A DNA stretch of 64,000 bases, taken from assembly GCF_004522155.1 (NCBI RefSeq), contig NZ_SDEA01000003.1, positions 285,773 through 349,772 on the forward strand, in the 5' to 3' direction. This stretch comes from Paracoccus luteus. Lineage in GTDB: Bacteria > Pseudomonadota > Alphaproteobacteria > Rhodobacterales > Rhodobacteraceae. Numbering within the stretch: position 1 is the stretch's first letter; every line of letters starts with the position of its first letter. The notes beneath the pieces were generated by a model. The model saw only the letters and a program-made list of their open reading frames with translations, had not been told where the DNA came from and made no database searches. The translations under genes were made by a program, and so were the position numbers. Shown piece after piece: positions 44,762 to 53,430 of this stretch.

Positions 44762-45772
44762 TTACGGGGCCGGTTCGCGGCCCAGGGCGGTCAGCGCCTG
44801 GTCGACCTGTTCCTTGCCGCCGACGCTGTCGTAGAACTTGGGCCAGACGGTGGTCATGGCCAGGTCCATGAACTCCTTCTCGCCATCGGCCGGATCCGAG
44901 ATTTCCATCCCGCGGGCGACGAGATCCTCACGGATTTTCGCTTCCTCGTCCCGCAGGAACTGCGCCGAGAACTGGGTGGCGTCCGCGCCCGCGGCGGTCA
45001 CGGCCTGCTGCTGTTCGGGCGTCATCGACTGGTAAAGCTGTTCCGAGATGACCAGCGGCTCGATCGAGAAGATATGGCGCAGGTTGGTGATGTGGTCCTG
45101 GACCTCGTAGAACTTCATCGCGTTGACGGTCATGTAGGGGTTGTCCTGCCCGTCCACGACCTTCTGCTGCAGCGCGGCGAAGGTTTCCGTCCAGGCCATC
45201 GGCGTCGGGTTGATGCCCCAGGCCTTGTAGGTGTCGATCATGATCTCGTTCTTGGGAACGCGGACGATCAGCCCCTGCAGGTCGGCGACCGTCGTGACCG
45301 GCTTTTTCGAATTGGTCAGCACGCGGAAGCCCGAATAGGCCCAGCCGATGATCCGCACGCCGGCGTCCTCGATCGTCTGCTCGACCATCTGCTGGCCGAT
45401 CTCGCCCTGGGTCAGCTTTTCGGCGTCCTCAAGCGACAGGATGACATAGGGCAGCGTCAGCGTGCCCACGGTGGGCGAAAAGGGCGTGATGTTGTTGATC
45501 GCCAGGATCGAGAAATCCAGCGTCCCGGTGGCGGCGGCGGTGACGGTGTCCTGCTCGTCCCCAAGCTGGCCGTTCAGGAACAGCTTGCCCGTGTCCTGCC
45601 CGCCCGAATGTTTCTCCAGCGCCGAGATAAACGCCTTGCCCAGTGCCTCTTGCGTGCCGCCCGCGCCGTCGCCGACCGCGATGCGGTATTCCTTGGCGCC
45701 GGCGGCGACCGCCATCGCGGCCAGCAGGGCAATGGCGGCGACCCCGCCCCGCATCATACGAAAGCTCATCAT
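44762..45772 (-). CDS. tauK: TRAP transporter substrate-binding protein for taurine
   Basis: DctP-type periplasmic receptor, 336 residues with a Sec signal (GGVAAIALLAAMAVAAGAKE). GDGAGGTQEALGKAFISALE opens the mature part; LQGLIVRVPKNEIMIDTYKA contains the conserved Arg that normally contacts the anionic group of the ligand, and PMAWTETFAALQQKVVDGQD follows. First gene of the long minus-strand tau operon, divergent from tauR. Taurine as ligand is inferred from the cluster. Confidence 0.92.
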   Translation of the reverse strand: MMSFRMMRGGVAAIALLAAMAVAAGAKEYRIAVGDGAGGTQEALGKAFISALEKHSGGQDTGKLFLNGQLGDEQDTVTAAATGTLDFSILAINNITPFSPTVGTLTLPYVILSLEDAEKLTQGEIGQQMVEQTIEDAGVRIIGWAYSGFRVLTNSKKPVTTVADLQGLIVRVPKNEIMIDTYKAWGINPTPMAWTETFAALQQKVVDGQDNPYMTVNAMKFYEVQDHITNLRHIFSIEPLVISEQLYQSMTPEQQQAVTAAGADATQFSAQFLRDEEAKIREDLVARGMEISDPADGEKEFMDLAMTTVWPKFYDSVGGKEQVDQALTALGREPAP

Positions 45773-45861
45773 TCAGTATCCTCCCCGGATGTCCCCTTGG
45801 CGTCCGGCTCTCCTCTCCGCACGCGACTGCGACATTGCACCGCAGCGCCGCGACAGGGTAT

Positions 45862-45890
45862 GTCCAGTTGAGCATATGTATCGGTCCAGT
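45862..45890. promoter_or_regulatory. TauR-type direct repeats
   Basis: GTCCAGT occurs at 45862-45868 and again at 45884-45890, a 22-base period (two helical turns); on the other strand this reads ACTGGAC twice. MocR/GntR activators such as TauR bind direct repeats of this kind, and a CTGGAC element is the core reported for TauR. The site is 90 bases before tauK and 11 bases before the tauR ATG, fitting activation of tauKLM and autocontrol. Confidence 0.7.
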
Positions 45891-45900
45891 GGCGGCGCGC

Positions 45901-47403
45901 ATGAACACAGCCCAGGACTCGCGGGCCTCGATCCCGGTGGAAGCCATCTTCCTGCGGGGCGGGCCGGACCAGACGCTGCAGGCCCGCCTGATCGCCGGCG
46001 TGGTCGAGGTCCTGCTGGCGCATCGCGTGGCCCCCGGCACGCGGATGCCGGGCACGCGGGCCTTGGCCGCGGCGCTTGGCCTGTCGCGGATGACGGTGAC
46101 GCTGGTCTATCAGGAACTGGCGGCGCGCGGCTATCTGGACAGCCGGCCGCGGTCGGGGTTCGAGGTGGCGCGCGACATCCCGGCGCTGCGCGTCGGCCCC
46201 GGCGGGGCCAACGACACCGCCCCCGACGTCGCCTGGGACCGCTGGCTGGAAGGCTGGGTGGCGCGCAAGCGGGTCATCCGCAAGCCGGCGGACTGGCGGA
46301 CCTATCCCTATCCCTTCATCTATGGCCAGGGCGACCCGCGGCTGTTCGACCATGCCGCCTGGCGCGACTGCGCGCGCCGCGCGCTCAGCGCACGCGAGTT
46401 CGGCGAGCTGGCCTTCGACCTGCTGACCCGCGACGATCCGATGCTGATCCACTATATCTGCACCCGCACCCTGCCCCGGCGCGGCATCCTGGCCCGCCCC
46501 GAGGAGGTGCTGATCACGGTCGGCTCGCAGAACGCGCTGTTTCTGTCGCTGGACATCCTGGCCAGGCCTGACCGGCTGGCGGTCATCGAAGAGCCGGGCT
46601 ATCCCGATTTCGTCGAGACGCTGAGACGCTCGGACGCGCCCTGGCAATGCGTGCCGGTCGACCAGGACGGGCTGGACCCCGCCACCCTGCCGGCGCGGAC
46701 CCGGCTGGTCGTCGCCACCCCCAGCCACAACATCCCGACCGGCGCGACCATGCCGCTGCAGCGGCGGCTGGACCTTCTGGCCCGCGCCGAGGCCGACGAT
46801 TTCCTGATCATCGAGGACGATTACGATTACGAGATGTCCTATCTCGCGCCGCCGCTGCCCGCGCTCAAGTCCCTGGACCGGCACGGGCGGGTGATCTATC
46901 TGGGCAGCTTCTCGAAGTCGCTGTTTCCGGGCCTGCGCATCGGCTATCTGGTCGCCAGCGAGCCGATGATCGCCGCCGCCCGCGACGCCCGCGCGATCAT
47001 GCTGCGCCACCCGCCCACCCATCTGCAGCGGACCGCGGCCCATTTCCTGGCGCTGGGTCATTACGACGCCCATGTCGTGCGGCTGCGCGAGGAGATGCAG
47101 CGCCGGCGCAGCGAGACGATGGACGCGCTTGGCCGGACCGCGTTCCGCATCGCCGGAACCGCGCGCGACGGCGGCGCCAGCGTCTGGCTGTCGGGCCCCG
47201 ATGACATCGACAGCATGGACCTTGCCGAACACGCCCGCCGCCGCGGCGTCCTGATCGAGCCGGGCGCGGTGTTCTTCGAGACCCCGCCGCGGCCCTGCCC
47301 GTTCTTCCGCCTGGGCTATGGCTCGATTTCTTCGGAGAAAATCCGGCCGGGAATCGAGCAGCTGCAGAAAGCGTGCGACGCGCTGCGCCACGGCGGGAGG
47401 TGA
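45901..47403 (+). CDS. tauR: TauR, MocR-family taurine regulator
   Basis: A 500-residue regulator with an N-terminal GntR winged helix (LIAGVVEVLLAHRVAPGTRM and LAAALGLSRMTVTLVYQELA, residues about 30-75) joined to a PLP-dependent aminotransferase-type domain. The PLP lysine is in YLGSFSKSLFPGLRIGYLVA and the Asp in FLIIEDDYDYEMSY. In characterised relatives it activates taurine genes when taurine is present. I start at ATG 45901; the frame is open further upstream but the DNA-binding domain and the repeats at 45862-45890 place the start here. Confidence 0.93.
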   Translation: MNTAQDSRASIPVEAIFLRGGPDQTLQARLIAGVVEVLLAHRVAPGTRMPGTRALAAALGLSRMTVTLVYQELAARGYLDSRPRSGFEVARDIPALRVGPGGANDTAPDVAWDRWLEGWVARKRVIRKPADWRTYPYPFIYGQGDPRLFDHAAWRDCARRALSAREFGELAFDLLTRDDPMLIHYICTRTLPRRGILARPEEVLITVGSQNALFLSLDILARPDRLAVIEEPGYPDFVETLRRSDAPWQCVPVDQDGLDPATLPARTRLVVATPSHNIPTGATMPLQRRLDLLARAEADDFLIIEDDYDYEMSYLAPPLPALKSLDRHGRVIYLGSFSKSLFPGLRIGYLVASEPMIAAARDARAIMLRHPPTHLQRTAAHFLALGHYDAHVVRLREEMQRRRSETMDALGRTAFRIAGTARDGGASVWLSGPDDIDSMDLAEHARRRGVLIEPGAVFFETPPRPCPFFRLGYGSISSEKIRPGIEQLQKACDALRHGGR

Positions 47404-47708
47404 GGGGGCGGGACCGCCCGGCCGAGGGGGAAGGGGCGGGACGGCGAGCGGGGAGCGGGGACATCGCGCAAGGATCGGGCACTTCGCCGGGGCCGATCCG
47501 CCCCCCCGCCGGCAGCGCGTTGTCCGGGAGCGGAAACCATCGATTTGGTCGGGGCGGCGCGGCCGCGGGCGGCCACCCCGCTTCCGCTCACGCCTTCGCA
47601 TCCCGCCCCTCGCCTGCCGCCCTCCGCATCCCGCCCCGCTCCCCGCGCTTTCCGCCCTGCGCATCCCACCCCCTTGCCAGTCCCCGCCGCTGCGCTAGCC
47701 TGTGCGCG
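47404..47708. other. Gap with GC-rich imperfect repeats
   Basis: The 305 bases between tauR and tauE hold no gene. The right half contains CGCATCCCGCCCC at 47597 and 47625 and CGCATCCCACCCC at 47660, pyrimidine-rich spaced repeats. The left part is purine-rich. No promoter motif is clear. Confidence 0.5.
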
Positions 47709-48467
47709 ATGTCCGGCCTGGAACCCCATCTGATCTGGCTCGCGATCGCCGTCACCTTTTTCGCGGGCTTCGTGAAGGGGGCGGTCGGCTTTGCCATGCC
47801 GATGGTGATGATGTCGGCCTTCGGGTCGTTCCTGCCCGCGGATGTGGCGCTGGCCCTGCTGATCATGCCGACGCTGGTCACCAACCTTGTGCAATCGGCC
47901 CGGCACGGGCTGGGGCCGGCCATCCAGACCACGCGGCGCTATCGCTGGCATATCGGGATGGTGGTCGTGTTCACGTTCGTCTCGGCCCCCTTCGCGCGGG
48001 TGCTGCCGCAGCCGGCGATGTATCTGGCGCTGGGTCTGCCGATCACCGCATTTGCGCTGTGGCAGCTCTCGGGGCGGCCCCTGTCGCTGCCGATCCACCA
48101 CCAGCGCCGGGCCGAGATCGTCAGCGGCATCGTCGGCGGGCTGTATGGCGGCATCTCGGGCATCTGGGGGCCGCCGCTGATCGTCTATCTGCTGTCGACC
48201 GGCGCCGCCAAGGCCGAGCAGATCCGCGTGCAGGGCGCGGTCTTCCTGACCGGGGCCGTCATGCTGAGCGTCGCGCATCTTCTGACCGGCGTCCTGAACC
48301 CGCAGACGCTGCCCCTGTCGCTGCTGATGACGCTGCCGGGGGTGCTGGGGATGCTGTTCGGCTTTGCCCTGCACGACCGGATGGACGTGGCGCAGTTTCG
48401 CCGCTGGACGCTGGTGCTGCTGGTGCTGACCGGCGCGAACCTGGTCCGCCGCGCCCTGACGATGTGA
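47709..48467 (+). CDS. tauE: TauE/SafE-family sulfite exporter
   Basis: Membrane protein of 252 residues with about eight helices, PF01925. FFAGFVKGAVGFAMPMVMMS and GLYGGISGIWGPPLIVYLLS are the two repeat signatures. It probably exports sulfite or an organosulfonate and would back up TauZ when Xsc releases sulfite. ATG 47709 opens a typical first helix; frames extending upstream run through the repeat gap and are rejected. Transcribed in the tauR direction. Confidence 0.88.
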   Translation: MSGLEPHLIWLAIAVTFFAGFVKGAVGFAMPMVMMSAFGSFLPADVALALLIMPTLVTNLVQSARHGLGPAIQTTRRYRWHIGMVVVFTFVSAPFARVLPQPAMYLALGLPITAFALWQLSGRPLSLPIHHQRRAEIVSGIVGGLYGGISGIWGPPLIVYLLSTGAAKAEQIRVQGAVFLTGAVMLSVAHLLTGVLNPQTLPLSLLMTLPGVLGMLFGFALHDRMDVAQFRRWTLVLLVLTGANLVRRALTM

Positions 48468-48534
48468 CGCGGGCCTGACCGCAGAAGGCCGATGGGACGG
48501 CCCGAGGCCGGCGCCGGCGTGCCGGAATGCAGCG

Positions 48535-48660
48535 CGGGCCGCGCCGGGAAAAGCGCGGCCCGCCGGCGGGGGTCGGAGGAAAAGGCCGGGCGCGGAGGGG
48601 GAGGAGAGCCCCGCGCCCGGCGGCCGGTCCGGCCCCGTCAGGCGCCTTCAGGCGTCGGAG
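48535..48660. repeat. Second copy of the xsc 3'-flank hairpin block
   Basis: GGGCCGCGC...GCGCGGCCC and GCCGGGCGCGG...CCGCGCCCGGC return here in the same order and spacing as at 38494-38582, with a few substitutions and small deletions. The block continues directly into the xsc relic, so the duplicated unit includes the gene end and its terminator. Confidence 0.85.
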
Positions 48661-48966
48661 TCAGGCCCCGGCAGCCGCCGCCGCGCCCTGTTGCGGACGC
48701 ATGTCGGCCGGGTCGATACCCGCGACCGGAAAGCCGGTCACGCCGGGGCCGTTCCGGGCGATGGCCATCGACATCCTGCCGGTCGAGCGCGTGAACCCGT
48801 CCGCCATCAGCCCGGCGTCGGTTTCATGCGCGCAGTCCCAGAAGGTGATCCCGGCCTTGGTGAACAGGTCGCGCACCGGCATCATCGGCGGGCCCGATGA
48901 TCCCGAATGTTCGATCCCGTGCATCTGCAGGACTTTGACGAAGGCCTCTTCGGTCGTCATTCTCAT
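48661..48966 (-). pseudogene. xsc: Internally deleted xsc copy
   Basis: The first 79 codons of xsc are joined in frame to the last 22, removing about 500 codons including the whole ThDP site. The residual frame still codes for 101 residues starting MRMTTEEAFVKVLQMHGIEH and ending PADMRPQQG plus an Ala-rich tail. Near codon 21 a 4-base deletion is balanced by a 1-base insertion, replacing AFGIIGSA by a shorter unrelated stretch. The ribosome site is damaged: AAGGAG of the intact gene is AAGCAG here. It cannot be an enzyme. It lies 27 bases after the GMC oxidoreductase gene on the same strand. Confidence 0.92.
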
Positions 48967-48992
48967 GGCGCTGTCTGCTTGTCCCGTCTGGT

Positions 48993-50648
48993 TCACGCGG
49001 CCCGGTCGAACCCGCGCGGCGGGTGCGTGTCGCCGCCGGCGCGGCGGTCCTCAAGGACCATCCGGGCCAGCTTCGCGCCGATCATCATGGCCGGCGCGCT
49101 GGTGTTGCCCGACACGATCTCGGGCATGATCGAGCAATCCGCGACGCGCAGGCCGCGCACGCCGCGCACCCGCAGCCGCGGGTCCACCACCGCCGACGCG
49201 TCCGCGCCCATCCGGCAGGTTCCGGTCGGATGATAGATCGTCGTCGAGTTCATCCGCGCCCAGTCCAGCAGCTCGTCATAGCCCTGCACGTCGCGGGCGG
49301 GCCGGAACTCTTCCGAGATGGCCGATTTCAGCGGCTCGGTCCGGGCGATCTTGCGGGCGATCTCGACGCCCGCGACGATGGTGTCGCGGTCGGTCTGGGT
49401 GGAAAGATAGTTCGGCGCGATGACCGGCGCGGCCGCCGGATCGGCCGACCGCAGGGTGACGCTGCCGCGGCTTTCGGGGCGCAGCTGGCACACGGACTGG
49501 GTGAAGGCCGAGAACGGGTGCACCCCCTCGCCGGGGCTGTCGGCCGACCACGGCTGGATGTGGAACTGGATGTCTGGCGTCGCAAGCTCGGGCCGGGTGC
49601 GGATGAACCCGAAGACGAGGCTTGCCGCCATCGTCATCGGCCCGGTGCGAAACAGTCCGTATTCCAGCCCGATCCGCGCCTTCTGGGCAAGGTTGCGGAC
49701 CTCGTCGTTCAGGGTCGCCTCGTGCGTCTTGAAGACCAGCCGCGCCTGAAGATGGTCCTGCAGGTTGCGGCCGACCTCGGCGGAATGGTGCTGCACGGAA
49801 ATGCCGTGGCCCTTCAGATGCTCGGCGTCGCCCACCCCCGACAGCATGAGGATCTGGGGCGAGCCGATGGCGCCCGCGCACAGGATCACCTCGCGCGCGG
49901 CGCGGATCACCTGCCGGCTGCCGTCCGGGCGCTGGATTTCGACGCCGGTGGCGCGCCCGCCCTCGATGACGACGCGACGCACCATCGCCTGGGTGACGAT
50001 GCGCAGATTGGCCCGGTTGCGGACAGGCTTGATGAAGGCCACCGCCGCCGAACAGCGCCGGCCCTTGTTCACGGTCAGCTGGAAATGCCCGACGCCTTCC
50101 TGTTCGGCACCGTTGTAATCGGGATTGTAGGCATAGCCGTTGGCCTCGGCAGCCTCGATCCACTTTTCGCAGATGCGGCGGCGCAGCCGCGGGTCGGACA
50201 CCTGCAGCGGTCCGCTGGTGCCCCGCCCCTCGCCCGCGTCCGGGCGCTGGAACGTCTCCAGCCCCTCGAACAGGGGGCCGACCTCGCGCCAGCCCCAGCC
50301 GGTGTTGCCCATCTGCGCCCAGCGGTCATAGTCCTCGCGCTGGCCGCGCACATACAGCAGCCCGTTCAGCGAGGATGAGCCGCCCATCACCTTGCCGCGC
50401 GGCCAGTTGAGCGCGCGGCCCTTCAGCGCCGGATCGGGTTCGGTCTGATAGCACCAGTCGAAGTTCGGATTGTGCATCGTGCGGAAATAGCCGACCGGGA
50501 TGTGGATCCAGGGGCTGCGGTCGCGCTTGCCCGCCTCGAGCAGGGTGACGCGGACGGACGGATCGGCGGACAGCCTGTTGGCCACGACGCAGCCGGCCGA
50601 TCCGGCCCCGACAACCACATAATCGGGCAAGTCCGAGGGATGGGTCAT
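48993..50648 (-). CDS. GMC-family oxidoreductase (choline dehydrogenase-like)
   Basis: FAD-dependent alcohol dehydrogenase, 551 residues. The dinucleotide motif is YVVVGAGSAGCVVANRLSAD at residues 10-29, the GMC signature 1 is RGKVMGGSSSLNGLLYVRGQ and signature 2 is GAIGSPQILMLSGVG. The active-site His is in YHPTGTCRMG and a second conserved position in SGNTSAPAMMIG. AAAGGAACGC precedes the ATG. Relatives oxidise choline, and one group oxidises isethionate to sulfoacetaldehyde. The xsc relic immediately downstream and an MHS transporter upstream make a sulfonate alcohol substrate plausible, not proven. Confidence 0.88.
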   Translation of the reverse strand: MTHPSDLPDYVVVGAGSAGCVVANRLSADPSVRVTLLEAGKRDRSPWIHIPVGYFRTMHNPNFDWCYQTEPDPALKGRALNWPRGKVMGGSSSLNGLLYVRGQREDYDRWAQMGNTGWGWREVGPLFEGLETFQRPDAGEGRGTSGPLQVSDPRLRRRICEKWIEAAEANGYAYNPDYNGAEQEGVGHFQLTVNKGRRCSAAVAFIKPVRNRANLRIVTQAMVRRVVIEGGRATGVEIQRPDGSRQVIRAAREVILCAGAIGSPQILMLSGVGDAEHLKGHGISVQHHSAEVGRNLQDHLQARLVFKTHEATLNDEVRNLAQKARIGLEYGLFRTGPMTMAASLVFGFIRTRPELATPDIQFHIQPWSADSPGEGVHPFSAFTQSVCQLRPESRGSVTLRSADPAAAPVIAPNYLSTQTDRDTIVAGVEIARKIARTEPLKSAISEEFRPARDVQGYDELLDWARMNSTTIYHPTGTCRMGADASAVVDPRLRVRGVRGLRVADCSIMPEIVSGNTSAPAMMIGAKLARMVLEDRRAGGDTHPPRGFDRAA

Positions 50649-50724
50649 GATTGCGTTCCTTTCCGGGGACTGCCGCCCCTGACCTTGGGGGTTCGGCCCC
50701 GCGCCGCGTGGCGCAGGGCGCCTG

Positions 50725-52032
50725 TCACGCCCGGTTGCGCCGGTCGATCAGGATCGCGCACACCATCGACACCAGCCCCGCGAAGACCACATAGGCGCAA
50801 AGCCAGAAGGGGTCGTTGCCGTTGGCGGCCATCAGCGCCGTCGCGATCATCGGCGTGATGCCCGAGGCGAAGATGCCCGAGAACTGGTAGACGAACGACA
50901 CGCCGGTATAGCGGACCGTGGGATCGAAGAGATCGGCGAACAGCGCCGCCTCGGGGCCATAGCAGATCGGGTAGATGACCCCGAACGGCAGCACCAGGCC
51001 CAGGATCACCAGCACCGGATTGCCCGTGGACATCAGCGCGAAGGCCGGAAAGACGCTGAGCGCGAGCAGCGCCGAGCCGACGGCGTAAGTCTTGGGGCGG
51101 CCGACGAAATCCGAGACGCGGCCGAACAGCGGGATGAAGATCACCATCACCAGCGCCGCGCCGCAGACCGTCCACAGCGCGAAGGACCGTTCCAGCCCGA
51201 CATACCGGGTCAGGTAAAGGATCGAGAACACCGCAAAGACGTTGAAGAACACGCCGTCGATATAGCGCGCGCCCATGCCCAGCATGACGTTCGCCGGATA
51301 GCGGTTCAGCATCTGCACGAAGGGCAGGCCCTGGTCGCGGGCCCGCGATTCGGCGCGCGCCTTCTCGAACTCGGGGCTTTCGCCGATGTTGGACCGGATC
51401 CACGTCCCCAGGATCACCAGGATGATCGAGGCGATGAAGGCCGACCGCCACCCCCAGGCCATGAAGGCCTCGTCCGGCATCAGCGTCAGCAGCGCCATCA
51501 CACCCGACGCCATGAACAGCCCCAGCGACAGCCCCATCTGCGGGATCGAGGCGAAAAAGCCGCGCTTGTCCTTGGGGGCGAACTCATAGGCCATCAGCAC
51601 CGCGCCGCCCCATTCGCCGCCGATGCCGATGCCCTGCAGCACGCGCAGCACCAAAAGCAGGATCGGGGCAAGGATGCCGATGCTGTCATAGGTCGGCAGC
51701 AGCCCGATCGCGACCGTGGCGCCGCCCATCATCAGCAGGGTGATGACCAGCATCGTCTTGCGGCCGATGCGGTCGCCGAAGTGGCCGAAGATCAACCCGC
51801 CCAGCGGGCGCGCCACAAAGCCCACGGCAAAGGTCGCGTATGCCAGCAGCGTCGACACCGTCGGGTCGTCGGCCGGGAAATACAGTTTGTTGAAGACGAT
51901 GCCGGCGACCACGCCGTAAAGGAAAAAGTCGTACCATTCGATCGTCGATCCGACGAGACTGGCAAAGACGACCTTTCTGACATCGCGTTCCCTGACGTCG
52001 GCCATACCGACGCCGGCTGTCATGTCCGTCAT
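50725..52032 (-). CDS. MFS transporter, metabolite:H+ symporter (MHS) family
   Basis: Twelve-helix proton symporter of 435 residues. MHS marks are FASLVGSTIEWYDFFLYGVV at helix 1, GHFGDRIGRKTMLVITLLMM (motif A), and GIGIGGEWGGAVLMAYEFAP. Characterised members import organic acids, betaine or sulfonates. ATG 52032 is preceded by GAGGATGTG; a longer frame adds a basic leader. It probably supplies the substrate of the GMC oxidoreductase encoded 76 bases downstream and is divergent from the IclR gene. Confidence 0.9.
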   Translation of the reverse strand: MTDMTAGVGMADVRERDVRKVVFASLVGSTIEWYDFFLYGVVAGIVFNKLYFPADDPTVSTLLAYATFAVGFVARPLGGLIFGHFGDRIGRKTMLVITLLMMGGATVAIGLLPTYDSIGILAPILLLVLRVLQGIGIGGEWGGAVLMAYEFAPKDKRGFFASIPQMGLSLGLFMASGVMALLTLMPDEAFMAWGWRSAFIASIILVILGTWIRSNIGESPEFEKARAESRARDQGLPFVQMLNRYPANVMLGMGARYIDGVFFNVFAVFSILYLTRYVGLERSFALWTVCGAALVMVIFIPLFGRVSDFVGRPKTYAVGSALLALSVFPAFALMSTGNPVLVILGLVLPFGVIYPICYGPEAALFADLFDPTVRYTGVSFVYQFSGIFASGITPMIATALMAANGNDPFWLCAYVVFAGLVSMVCAILIDRRNRA

Positions 52033-52132
52033 CACATCCTCCCTGATGCTGCGACGCTGTTCAGCGGCAAGCGGCGAATCCTCCTTTCGCCGTAGCGGCA
52101 TGGTGTCGCAGGGCGCCGCCGCCTGTCAAAGC

Positions 52133-52163
52133 TTTTTGAGAGCTATACTATCAATTTCAAAAA
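52133..52163. promoter_or_regulatory. Inverted repeat between MHS and IclR genes
   Basis: TTTTTGA (52133-52139) and TCAAAAA (52157-52163) are exact reverse complements with a 17-base AT-rich spacer, in an otherwise GC-rich 208-base divergent region. IclR-family proteins bind dyads of this size, and the AT-rich centre may hold the promoters. Confidence 0.55.
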
Positions 52164-52240
52164 TCCAGCCCGACGCCCGCGGTTGGAGCCTTCCTCCGGC
52201 TGCTGTAGCCTGCCGGGAGAAACCAGCCGGACACGCCTTG

Positions 52241-53005
52241 ATGCAGAACGACCCAGACCGCCCCGCGCTTCCGCCCAGCTTCAGGAACCTGCAGATTCTG
52301 GAAGCGCTTGCGGCCGAGGGCCGGCCGCTGACCGCGACCGAGATCAACGCGACGCTGAAGCTGCCGGTCGCGACCATCCACCGGCTTGTCGGCAATCTCG
52401 AGGCCGAGGGCTTCCTGTCGCGCCATCTCGACGGGCGCAGCTATCAGCCCGGCCCAAGGCTGCGCCGGATGATGCAGGGGGTCATCCGCTTCTGGCACCA
52501 GGATCTGGCGCAGCGCGACGTGCTGATCCGCCTCAACGCGCGTCTGGAGGAGACCTGCAACCTGTCCATCCCCGACGGCGACGCGATGCTTTACGTCGAC
52601 CGGGTGGAAACCCGCTGGCCGCTGCGCATCCAGCTTCATGTCGGCTCGCGCGTGCCCCTTCACGCGACCGCGGCGGGAAAGCTGTGCCTTTCGTCCCTGC
52701 CCGAGGCCGAGCTGGGCCGCTATCTCAAGCGGGCGCAGCTGATGGCCCATACCCCCGCCACGCTGACCGACCCCGGCCTTTTGCGCGACGAGCTGCGCCG
52801 GATCGCGCGGCAGGGCTATTCGACCGACCGCCAGGAGTTCGTCGAGGGCATGATCGCCGTCGCCGTGCCGGTCAGGGATTGCGCCGGCCATCTGGTGGCG
52901 ACGCTTTCCTTCCACGCCCCCGAGCAGCGGATGACGCTGGAAAGCGGGCTGCAGCACCTGCCCCATCTTTTCGCGGCGGCGGACGAGCTGGCGCAGCTGA
53001 TCTGA
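52241..53005 (+). CDS. IclR-family transcriptional regulator
   Basis: A 254-residue regulator. The winged helix covers residues about 12-70 (LQILEALAAEGRPLTATEIN, then LPVATIHRLVGNLEAEGFLS). The effector domain begins near residue 85 and contains GSRVPLHATAAGKLCLSSLP and FVEGMIAVAVPVRDCAGHLV, both typical of IclR ligand domains. ATG 52241 is chosen because upstream frames run into the operator and the divergent gene. It most likely controls the MHS-GMC operon. Confidence 0.9.
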   Translation: MQNDPDRPALPPSFRNLQILEALAAEGRPLTATEINATLKLPVATIHRLVGNLEAEGFLSRHLDGRSYQPGPRLRRMMQGVIRFWHQDLAQRDVLIRLNARLEETCNLSIPDGDAMLYVDRVETRWPLRIQLHVGSRVPLHATAAGKLCLSSLPEAELGRYLKRAQLMAHTPATLTDPGLLRDELRRIARQGYSTDRQEFVEGMIAVAVPVRDCAGHLVATLSFHAPEQRMTLESGLQHLPHLFAAADELAQLI

Positions 53006-53039
53006 GCCGCCGGGCTTGCCGGGAGGGGGCGCCTGCTCG

Positions 53040-53430
53040 GCGTTCAACCCCGGCAATTCGAAGCGCGGCACGGGAATCCTCGCCCACGAACTTTACATCG
53101 GCAAGCTGGTCTGGAATCGGCTCGGCTCCGTCGAGGATCGGGAAACCGGCAAGCGCCAGGCCCGCCCCGAACCCGGCAGCTGGAGCGGATCAAGGATCCG
53201 GATGGCGCAACTTGCGCGGCCGCAGAAGTAGTTGGAAGCGGAACTGGCCGTCACCCCATCTCCCGCCGCCGCGACCCGTCTGCATCCGCGGATCGCCGAG
53301 ACCTGCCATGAGCGCGTCCGCGCCCTGATCGCCGTCCGGACGGAACCGGACACGGAGAGCGAAGCCCGCGAGGCGATCCGCGGGTTGATCGACCGGATCA
53401 TCATCAGGCCGGAGCCGACCGCCGGACCCG
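53040..53430 (+). pseudogene. Large serine recombinase remnant
   Basis: NPGNSKRGTGILAHELYIGK LVWNRLGSVEDRETGKRQAR encoded from about 53049 matches the recombinase domain of large serine recombinases. The segment that should follow is missing; after a short unrelated stretch an in-frame TAG (53229-53231) interrupts it. The same frame then continues with LEAELAVTPSPAA..RLHP and ERVRALIAVRTEPDTESEAREAIRGLIDRI-type sequence, the C-terminal tail of such recombinases. The N-terminal catalytic serine domain is absent. The tail is fused in frame to the HsdR fragment. Confidence 0.75.

Noticed and set aside
47594..47672. CGCATCCCGCCCC repeats as a CRISPR-like array
   Set aside because: Only three short imperfect copies with unequal spacing (28 and 35 bases) in pyrimidine-rich DNA; no cas genes.
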